64,000 bases of DNA from Tetraselmis striata (lineage: Eukaryota; Chlorophyta; Chlorodendrophyceae; Chlorodendrales; Chlorodendraceae): assembly GCA_006384855.1 (NCBI GenBank), contig VCJN01002001.1:124001-188000 (forward strand), in the 5' to 3' direction. Position numbers and translations under genes: made by a program. This document shows, in pieces, positions 56,042 to 64,000 of this stretch; the first letter of the stretch is position 1, and the number at the start of each line of letters is the position of its first letter. The notes beneath the pieces were generated by a model, which worked only from the letters and a program-made list of their open reading frames with translations, did not search any database and was not told where the DNA came from.

Positions 56042-56157
56042 ACGCTTTTTCGGCTACCGTTGCTGCTAAGTGGTACGGGTTACTAGGCACGTGTCGTTGC
56101 GCGCTTTTGGGTGTAGCACGAGTAGACATAAAAGCAGCCGTACAAGCTGAGCCTGCT
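56014..56157. repeat. Direct repeat, right copy
   Basis: Starts right at the end of the recombinase frame and matches 51909-52060. Confidence 0.8.
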
Positions 56158-56852
56158 GTTAGACGTAGCGGACCCCCCCCCCCCCCCCCCCCCCCCTCCT
56201 TTCTCGCCACGCTTTATTCACTTAACCTTCCTGCCAATTTCGGCTCTTGTACAAGCCGAGTACAAGCCTGCGCGAACTTCTTGGCAGAACCAGACTCAAC
56301 TTTGAAACGCGGTATGTCGGGAATAATAGCGACCTTACTAATTTGCAGTATTAACGCATCGCGTGCGAAAAGTAGAATGAAGGTTCACCCCGCCCCGGGT
56401 CATCGGCCTAAGCCGCTTGCCCAGCACTGCCTGACCTCGTACGCCAACTGCAGTCGTACGGGTATGTCTGCGATGGCATGGCCATTAATTCAGGAGCATT
56501 ATCGCAATTTGGCCATATTAAGGCCACTTAGTACGCAATTACCGGCTATTTGAGTATTTTGGTATTAATATGGGGCTTCGCGTCATATGTTGGGCGAGAT
56601 ATTGGGCGGTGACGTCAGCATCGGCGCGACACGTCAGCGAGCGTACACACTCGCGTATGTACGACCAAATTGCGCAGACCGATCCGCCCAATATGAGCTC
56701 ATTTCAATCATGCATTCGAGTCTGGTTTTGCCAAAAAGGGTGCGGAGGCTGTTTTACACGGAAAAGCGCCATTTTATGGCTAGGAAGGTTCAGCGAAAGG
56801 GGAGGGAATGTCGGAGGAGGAGCCCGCAGGGCGGAGGCGGAAAACGGGAGGG

Positions 56853-57061
56853 CGCTGCCGAAGGCAGCGAGCTGGAAGATGGCAGACGAGCTGCTGGTGG
56901 CTGTCCTAAGTAGCTCCCCGGCCGGGAGCGCAGGGCTCGCGGGCGATGGGGTAGCCCGTACCAAACCCCGATGGTAACGGCTTCAAACCACTACAGACCG
57001 TACGGGTCGCACTAGGACAGCTATAGTCCGTTAGGAAACCCCATAAACACGTTTAGATCAT
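56853..57061. repeat. 209-bp direct repeat, copy 1
   Basis: Starts CGCTGCCGAAGGCAGCG, a short inverted repeat, and ends GTTTAGATCAT. Confidence 0.9.
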
Positions 57062-57066
57062 TTCAA

Positions 57067-58587
57067 TCATGCATTCGAGTCTGGTTTTGCCAGTTTACAC
57101 GCGGTTCGTTTACGACTGCGAGCGTGGGCAGTCGGCAGGCGTGCCGACCAGACGAAGGCGGAAGATGTCTTGAGTTGTAGAGGGGTCTCGCGCCAAGAGG
57201 ACCTCGATCGAGGCGCAGGCGCATCAGACGCGGGCGGGAGATGTTGACGCCGGCATGACATAGGCCGGACGTGTCGCGGAATTAAAGCGCCGTCTCCCGA
57301 CGGCGCCCTATAGCATTGGCTGCGCGCCTTGGTGGCGTGCGGCACGAGCCGGAACTGCAGGCCAGTAGAAGCAGCAGGGGTAGCAAAGCTCAAGTTGGCG
57401 ACGAGCGCCCAGCAAAGCAGCGGCACAGGCACGAGTAGGACGAGTACAGCTGCGCGCACGAGCGCGCGAGCGCGCCGAGTACAGTCAGGTGAAGTACTGG
57501 TGCACTGTACCCGACGCGATGATAACTCGTACCCTGTACCTGTACTGGCGATGCACGTTACGAGGGGTGGACACGCAACAACTCGCGATGACAGCGATGT
57601 ACTGCTGTCGTAATCACCAGCGGTGGTTGTTTCGCCCCCTTGCGCGAAGAGCGGCGGGTGAAACGCACAACGCTGAGGGCGCGGAAATGTGGAACCCTGT
57701 GTGGTCGTGCCGTACCGGTTCAGGTGTGTCGGGGTCGGTTGTCGGCGACGTCGCAGAAGACCCGCCGACTCGGTTAGCTGTCGCCGTGGGTCTTTCTTCG
57801 CGGAGAGCGATGAGCCGACCGCCGTTGCTGCACCAACGACGGCTGCTGACCAACCCACAAAGCGTAGGCTTAGGATGATGCCACGAAACGCACAAGTCGC
57901 GTTAGGTGGCGGAGCTGTCCCCCGGCGGGCAGCTTGTGTTGTCACAGATGCGTTGCCGTGACGTTGGAAGCGGGTTGGCCGGCGTAGAGGCCCTTGTAGC
58001 CTATGCCGGCCCGTAACGATGCCAATTATGTCGGAGCGAGGGTGACGACGAGGCGGCCGCTGCTGCTGCACCAGCGACGGCCGCCGAAGTCCCAAACCCA
58101 GACTTGGCCAAGGGTAGTTACGTACACCACGAGACGCCAGGCACGCCAGGTGGTAGAGCTGCCCCCCGGCGGGCAGCTGCAGGTTGTCGTGGTCCTTGTG
58201 ACGACGACGTTGGAGTAGGAGACGTCGGAGACGCATCGGCACGGGCCGCACAAACGCCTCCCACTGCGACCACAGCAAACGTTGCTGAAGCTTCATTGGG
58301 GCGAGGGCAACGAGCCCTCTCAAAACACCGGCGCGTGAGCGGCGCCACCCATGTAACAAGCCAATTACGCGAGTAGTTCCGGAAAACCACAGCATGTAAC
58401 GACCGTTGATGCCACGGCGCCCTGCTGCGAGGACACGGGGACTGGGTTGTAGTGTCTTGCGGGACAACAAGTGGTCGCCCCGACGACACGGACGTCCTCC
58501 TCCGTCCGCGCCGATTTGTTGCGGTGGGCGTAGTTGTCGTCGTTGACAACCGTGACGAGCAGCGGCCATGGTGCCGAGCGCGTCCAC
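57067..58587 (-). other. Long open frame (506 codons) inside the split-repeat element, doubtful
   Basis: Open on the minus strand, Arg/Pro/Ala/Leu-rich, with no recognised domain. A diverged internal duplication lies at about 57820-57967 and 58052-58212. Plus-strand frames through the same DNA (GGRAAPRRAAAGCRG, CVVTDAL) also look Gag- or linker-like. The length may be a by-product of GC-rich composition. Confidence 0.3.
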
Positions 58588-58947
58588 CTCACCTAAACCT
58601 CAAGAGTTGACTACTGCGAGAGGGCGCTCCACTGCGGGAGCCCCGAAGGTCTGTATTGCGACTCGACTTCGGGTGTTGAGGTTTAAACCCCCCCAACGGG
58701 GACCCCCCAGCTCCAATTCCTTGCCGTGCGCATCGCCATCCGAAAACGTCCCAGCTGCAAAGCCAGGGCAAAAACGAAAAACGACCTCGGGCGCACGAGT
58801 AGGGAAAACCACACTACCGAGGGGCTGTCTGTCGCTGCCTGATGTTGTAACGCATGTGCGCGGCACGACGACTCACTACCGGGTGGATGAACCTCGGTGC
58901 GGACTTGTTCAGCCTCAGTGACCCTCGCGCGCACAAGTACGCGAAGC

Positions 58948-59156
58948 CGCTGCCGAAGGCAGCGAGCTGGAAGATGGCAGACGAGCTGCTGGTGGCTGTC
59001 CTAAGTAGCTCCCCGGCCGGGAGCGCAGGGCTCGCGGGCGATGGGGTAGCCCGTACCAAACCCCGATGGTAACGGCTTCAAACCACTACAGACCGTACGG
59101 GTCGCACTAGGACAGCTATAGTCCGTTAGGAAACCCCATAAACACGTTTAGATCAT
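58948..59156. repeat. 209-bp direct repeat, copy 2
   Basis: Matches 56853-57061 base for base as far as I compared. Confidence 0.9.
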
Positions 59157-59600
59157 ATCCGGCGGACCCGGCATACTGGGCGTGATATTCATTGGAGAGG
59201 CAGATCTATCCGAGATTTTCAAATTTGGCAGAACTGAATTCTACTGCTACGGGCTACATCGGCTATGGCCGTAGGTGACGACGGTGGAGGCGATTTTGTA
59301 TGCTCGTGCTGGCGGAAACGAAGTTTACCAGAGGGGCGAGGCGCGACGAGGAGAATATATCTGATAGGAGGAAATCACCATATAAATTTCTAAAAAGTGA
59401 AATAAAAGTATTTTACTATTAATTAATACCCCCCAGAATTAAATTTTCCCTGGTCTGAAGATGAATGTTGAGGATTATTTTGTTGCAGTGTGCACAATGC
59501 ATCACGGAGCTTGCAAATCACATCAGAGTTGACAAAAGGTGGTCGGGAATGTTTACATCGAGCAGCAATTCTAGATGGGTAGCATCCCAACTAACATCAC
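59157..59600. other. No gene seen
   Basis: AT-richer sequence between elements. Confidence 0.5.
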
Positions 59601-59601
59601 T

Positions 59602-61730
59602 CTAGCAGGTAAGAGCAATGGCGTCGTCATCGGCTGGGGGTGCTGGGGGTGTTGCGCCCTGCTCAGCGAGCTTGTCATCGGCCTCAATGGCATCTACCAT
59701 AGCATCCTCTACCATGTTCAACACATCATGATCATAATTCTGAAGTAGGCGCAGATTGACACAACAATACAAAAGTTTGACAACATTGTCATGCTTGAGA
59801 GAAGCACGGCCATTGGTGGCTACTCGCTTGTGAACAGAGTCCATCATGCGCTGCACATGACAAGCAGTGAGGGAGCAAGAGAGCAGACGGAGAGCAATCT
59901 CCTCTAGAGGAGTGGAGCACTTGATGTAATTGGTCCACCACAGAAGAGGGCATTCCGCCGCCTGACACTTCATGATTGCCTTTTGAGTGCCAGAGAGCTC
60001 ACACCCATGGTTCTTGCTAGCAATACTCGTACCGATACTCGGCTGCCGGATATTGATACGAGTACAGCACGCAATATATACCGGTACTCGGCTGCCCGTG
60101 TACCGGCTATATGGCTATATATGCGGCTGCCCGCAAGTATATGACATGTTCGGATCTTTGAATTGCTTTCACTTCTTCTCCAGCCATGCAACTTCTAGGC
60201 GAGCATATCTTTCGTTGGCATGATCAGTCACCTCATGCCGAGCGGTGTGATAAACGCCAACGCTGGCAAGGTAGTTGTTGAAGTCCTTGATTGTAGCATC
60301 AAACTCCGCGCCCGAGCAATACTTGCCAAAGATGGTCCGTAGGTGCTCGCGAGATGGGGCCTCCAGAATGTGCCCGGCCGCCGACATGTAGGGGTCGAGC
60401 AAGAACGCAACTTCGTGGATATGACGGAAAAGGGCAACCAAGCGCTCAACTCCATTCCAGCGCCGAAAGAAAGCAATGGTTGCATTTCGCTTCATGTTCT
60501 GCACAACCTCGGGATCCAGCCAGCGCAGTGCAGTCCCACTGGTGAAGGTCTTGCATGGGGCCAGTGAAGATAGGGCATACGAACGACATCCGTGTGTTGC
60601 CCTCGATGAATCGGATAGCATCCTCCAAGGGGGATAGCATGCCGAGCGCGGTCTGGCCATCATCCTAGAAGCGCATGTTGCCGACAAGATCTCTAAAGCG
60701 TTGAACATTGGCGACACGGGACCCATTCTTGTTTGTGGTGGCGTCCTTGTAATCTGCGTCACGCTTCTAATCCAGCAGCTCCCGCATGTTCATGCAATCC
60801 TCCAGACTACTACGTAGCATCCAAACAACATAGGAGAAGCGAGTGTCCGGGAGGGTGCGCATGCCGATGCCAGCAAGACCCTTGAAGCGAAGAAAAATAT
60901 GGCGTAGCCGCTCATGAGATGTTATAAACACAACTATGAACGTGGCGTCAGCCATGACCCACAAACGCGGGTCGAAACGTCACGAGAAGTTGAATGAAGA
61001 ACGGGGTTTGGACGAGGTTGAAAGACAGCCCGCACCCAACAATGAAAAGGCAGATAGCTGCGTTGATGACATCACCTTGTCCCTTTGTGCATGTGTCCAT
61101 GAAGTTGAGGGTGGTTTGCTGTGGGTACCGACCAAGGGGGTTCTCGATCCATGAGAGATAGTCTGAGCACTCTGCGAACATGTGGCGCTGGTGCTTGCTC
61201 ATGGTTGTTCTTGGTTGGCGACGACAGGCCGTTGCACGACCACGGAATGGACAGCGCCGCCACGTGCGGCTTTCGCCACTTTTTCGGGATGCTCGGCTTC
61301 AATAGCCTACCTCTTGTCCTTGGGGCTGTGAAGACATGGCGGCACATATCGATTATAACAAATATCCATGTGACGTGCATGTGTTTTGCAAACGACCTCA
61401 TGCCACATTGCTACATCAAATTAGAATAAGCAAAAACAACAAGGCCAATACCTTTGGGATCTCCTTGCAAGTGAAAAGGAGATGCTCAACGAACTTCGTG
61501 GGGTTCATGCCGCCTTTGAAAAGCTGCGTGTATGGACAGTTGCCGTGCGCGCATTTGAGGCCCTCCACCCTCACGATTTGTACGTCGCCTTGGCAGCCAG
61601 TGGTCTTGCCGAGGCGGACTTGCTCCTCCTTGAAAAGGTCTTGACGACGTGGCCATTCGCCTCGAGGTTGTTGGGCTTCCGCCCCCGCATGCTGCCTACA
61701 GTCATAGCGAGTGCGAGTTGGGTGAGAGTT
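59602..61730 (-). pseudogene. hAT transposase with N-terminal BED-type zinc finger, decayed
   Basis: Minus order: a BED-like finger near 61550-61440 (CAHGNCPYTQLFKGG, FVEHLLFTCKEIPK, then possible donor AAG|GTATTG); a segment near 61080-60950 (INAAICLFIVGCGLSFNLVQ, TPFFIQLLVTFRPAF); mid-domain 60964-60169 (RFSYVVWMLRSSLEDCMNMR, AFFRRWNGVERLVALFRHIH, VAFLLDPYMSAAGHILEAPS); and the C-terminal dimerisation region 59973-59602 (ECPLLWWTNY, TPLEEIALRLLSCSLTACHV, NVVKLLYCCVNLRLLQ). In-frame stops, frame changes and a GTACTCG-rich intrusion at 60.02-60.15 kb show it is inactive. Domain order matches hAT (BED, DUF659-like, hATC). Confidence 0.65.
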
Positions 61731-61734
61731 GCGG

Positions 61735-62360
61735 GCGCGATGAGCGAAGTGACGACTGGCGAACGATATTCGGGCGGGTGGGAACTCATGTCGCGAAGCT
61801 ATCCGCCTCTCGTAGGTCGCCCGCCCGCCGATTGCACGTCGATTCGCAGGCCACCTACCGCGCCAAGACGCTGACTCAGCGCGAAAAATCGCCTTGGTCG
61901 CCGGCTCGCGACGTTGCAACATGTGTTGTGTACTTTCTGACGCCTCTCGGCGGTGCGGAAGGCGGACGAAACACTGTGCGTCGTGTGCGATGGCCGCTGG
62001 AGGCGGTTGCCTGCCGCTGCTTGCTGCGGCTCCAGGCGCCCGCATGCCCGAAAATATTGCTTACCAGTAAATTACCGGTAACATTAATTAATAATGGGAC
62101 ATGTTACTTGTATCCAGTGGATACAGCGTTATTTGTATCCAGGTCCAACTGCAGCTTCTGGACAAGCCATTCTGGACAAGCCGCGGTAGCGCCTCCAGTA
62201 CCCGTAGCACAGAAACAGAGGCACGACTGTACTACAGGGTCCGGGCACGGATATAAATTAGGTCGCACTGGACGCCGTTGACTCGCAGTGTCGTCCCGCA
62301 CCCATCCGGCACGATGCCACATCTCCCCCGCCCGCTTGCGCCTGTATAGGCGGCGCCGGA
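61735..62360. other. No gene seen
   Basis: Open frames on both strands without recognisable motifs. Confidence 0.45.
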
Positions 62361-62361
62361 T

Positions 62362-63128
62362 GTGCCACCCATGATACGTTTGGTAGTCCGCACTCCTTGC
62401 CTCCCACCGCACAGACGCCCGAGGCTTGCACTATCCGTTCCGTTAGCGCCAGTTGAGCCCGCCGCGTACAGTGCGCCGCCTCCAGTCGGAAGCTATGCCC
62501 CTGACGCTACAAATCCAGAGTTTGACCGCTTCTCCGTCGACGACCCACCTCGCGTCGGCCACGTGCTCGCCAGGGGCACGACACCCCACGAGGTCATCGC
62601 TCGCTACGCACATGACTACGCCACGGCTGTTGGGTATACTCAGAAACACCTCGCCGACTACAAGAACGCCGAGGGGATCCCGCGCCGCCTCCGAATTCAG
62701 TGTGGGCACTCTGGCAAGCCCGCGCCATGTCTCAAGGTGCGTAACCCCTCCATGCACCGCCAACGTTCCAGTAAACGCGTGGGATGCTGCCCCTACCTCC
62801 TTACAATATGGCGTACGACTAATCGCCCAGGCGAGCACACCAGCCGAGCGGCGCGCTGCGACTATCTCGCGTGGGTTGTGACAGCCGTAACAGGTTTGAC
62901 ACACGGTCTGTGCGAGGGCCTATCTGGGGGGACCCACTCTTGTGGGTCACTGGCAAGCAGAGCAGAACATGGATTGCTGTGGTGGTTGCTGTGGTGGACC
63001 CCGCGATGATCGCTGTGGTGGCCGATGTATTTCCCCAGGCCTACCACAGATGGTGCATGTACCACCTGATCGTCAACATTTCAAGAACTGCAGCAGTGCA
63101 GCGGGCGGCGGCATCGGACAGCTTATAG
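62362..63128 (+). pseudogene. MULE transposase remnant: FAR1-like N-terminus joined to part of the DDE domain
   Basis: The plus frame has FDRFSVDDPPRVGHV, TPHEVIARYAHDYATAVGYT, GIPRRLRIQCGHSGKP and GCCPYLLTIWR, like the N-terminal DNA-binding part of MULE/FAR1 proteins. A second plus frame (62871-63128) then reads KQSRTWIAVVVAVVDPAMIA and VVADVFPQAYHRWCMYHLIV, the DDE region around D-P-AM and WCxxH of MULE transposases. The linker and the first catalytic block are missing, consistent with an internal deletion. A C24 run and a satellite follow directly. Confidence 0.6.
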
Positions 63129-63189
63129 TGGACTTCATCATCACATCCAGAACACAACCCGAGGTTGCCTTTCGTGCCCGGTGTCCCCG

Positions 63190-63213
63190 CCCCCCCCCCC
63201 CCCCCCCCCCCCC
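63190..63213. repeat. C24 homopolymer
   Basis: Uninterrupted C between the MULE remnant and the 62-bp satellite. Confidence 0.95.
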
Positions 63214-63228
63214 TGCCGTATGGTGCCG

Positions 63229-64000
63229 CTCTCCCCCTCCCATACTCTGAGTCCCCCAACCCATACATCCAGCCCCGAGCTGCATTATGCTGCTCGCCCT
63301 CCCATACTGTGACTCCTCCAGCCCATATATCCAGCCCCGCGCCGTATTATGCTGCTCGCCCTCCCATACTGTGACTCCTCCAGCCCATATATCCAGCCCC
63401 GCGCTGCATTATGCTGCTCGCCCTCCCATACTGTGACTCCTCCAGCCCATACATCCAGCCCCGCGCTGCATTATGCTGCTCGCCCTCCCATACTCTGACT
63501 CCCCCAGCCCATATATCCAGCCCCGCGCCGTATTATCCTGCTCGCCCTCCCATACTCTGACTGCTCCAGCCCATATATCCAGCCCCGCGCTGCATTATGC
63601 TGCTCGCCCTCCCATACTGTGACTCCCCCAACCCATACATCCAGCCCCGCGCTGCATTATGCTGCTCGCCCTCCCATACTCTGACTCCCCCAGCCCATAT
63701 ATCCAGCCCCGCGCTGCATGATGCTGCTCGCCCTCCCATACTGTGACTCCCCCAGCCCATACATCCAGTCCCGAGCTGCATTATGCTGCTCGCCCTCCCA
63801 TACTCTGACTCCTCCAGCCCATATATCCAGCCCCGCGCTGCATTATGCTGCTCGCCCTCCCATACTCTGACTCCCCCAGCCCATATATCCAGCCCCGCGC
63901 CGTATTATCCTGCTCGCCCTCCCATACTCTGACTGCTCCAGCCCATATATCCAGCCCCGCGCTGCATTATGCTGCTCGCCCTCCCATACTGTAGCTCCCC
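63229..64000. repeat. 62-bp satellite, about 12 copies, continuing past the window
   Basis: CATACT recurs at 63241, 63303, 63365, 63427, 63489, 63551, 63613 and onward, an exact 62-base period. Units carry CCAGCCCATATATCCAGCCC and TGCTGCTCGCCCTCCCATAC. Two variants alternate (GCTGCATTATGC and GCCGTATTATCC). Open frames through it are repeat by-products. Confidence 0.95.

Larger units (their letters stand above)
51909..56157 (+). mobile_element. Tyrosine-recombinase element bounded by ~145-bp direct repeats
   Basis: Direct repeats at 51909-52060 and 56014-56157 share TGTTTATGGGGTTTCCTC, CGGCTACCGTTGCTGCTAAG and GAGTAGACATAAAAG. Between them on the plus strand lie a Gag-like open frame (52573-53007) and a broken tyrosine recombinase (54585-56041). 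No reverse transcriptase was found, so it could be a reduced DIRS/PAT-like element or a Crypton-like DNA element. The true ends may extend beyond the repeats. Confidence 0.6.
56700..59156 (-). mobile_element. Small element with split direct repeats (A1 - internal - B1A2 - B2 order on the minus strand)
   Basis: A 209-bp repeat occurs at 56853-57061 and 58948-59156 (offset 2095, identical by eye). A 34-bp repeat (CATTTCAATCATGCATTCG...) occurs at 56700-56733 and 57059-57092. Read on the minus strand the order is: 209-bp repeat, internal 1.86 kb, then the 34-bp and 209-bp repeats directly adjacent, then the 34-bp repeat. That is the split-direct-repeat layout of Ngaro/PAT-type tyrosine-recombinase retroelements. 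No RT or recombinase is present, so it would be non-autonomous. Confidence 0.5.

Noticed and set aside
61416..62045. A 209-codon minus frame as one gene
   Set aside because: Only its C-terminal third (the BED-like finger) looks real; the remainder is Arg/Ala-rich shadow sequence.

Overview
This is nuclear DNA of a eukaryote. Conserved proteins are split by spliceosomal introns whose donors are mostly GTGCG/GTGAG and whose acceptors are mostly GCAG/ACAG. Exons are GC-rich. The splice style, the GC-rich exons, cyclic-nucleotide phosphodiesterase in host DNA, and the crowd of DIRS-like, MULE, hAT, pogo and Ty3 elements fit a unicellular green alga, for example a prasinophyte. That assignment is inference; no rRNA or organellar marker is present. 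I saw no tRNA, rRNA or CRISPR array.

Host genes sit in two islands. At 0.2-9.9 kb are the 3' part of a succinate-semialdehyde dehydrogenase-type gene (+, 7 exons) and, converging on it, a complete 10-exon GT4-type glycosyltransferase (-, 454 aa, signal peptide). At 35.7-40.4 kb is a 3',5'-cyclic nucleotide phosphodiesterase (-, at least 9 exons) with a signal peptide and a transmembrane segment ahead of the catalytic domain. Exon boundaries were set by matching splice sites to phase and to conserved family sequence.

Most of the rest is mobile DNA in various states of decay. In order: a DIRS-like tyrosine-recombinase retroelement remnant (10.1-13.3 kb); a broken DNA-methyltransferase-like gene (13.3-14.5 kb); a ~190-bp satellite; a pogo-like transposase with an N-terminal zinc finger (18.6-20.8 kb); MULE/FAR1-type fragments (20.9-25.1 kb); an internally deleted hAT element with intact 8-bp target duplications (25.6-27.1 kb); tandem repeats and unknown reading frames (27.7-35.2 kb); a 5'-truncated non-LTR retrotransposon (51.3-41.3 kb) split by a very young 7.57-kb Ty3/gypsy element (41.7-49.3 kb); a tyrosine-recombinase element bounded by ~145-bp direct repeats (51.9-56.2 kb); a small element with split direct repeats (56.7-59.2 kb); a second hAT pseudogene (59.6-61.7 kb); a broken MULE (62.4-63.1 kb); and a 62-bp satellite running off the end.

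The most novel item is the Ty3/gypsy element. Its Gag begins with a Nudix-hydrolase-like domain. Gag and Pol lie in one frame separated by a single UAG. Pol starts with a domain carrying an HPPW methyltransferase-like motif before the protease. RNase H and integrase are offset by one base at a G9 run. A second window-wide signature is very long G or C homopolymers (many of 14-32 bases, with no comparable A/T runs), placed mostly in introns and between genes.
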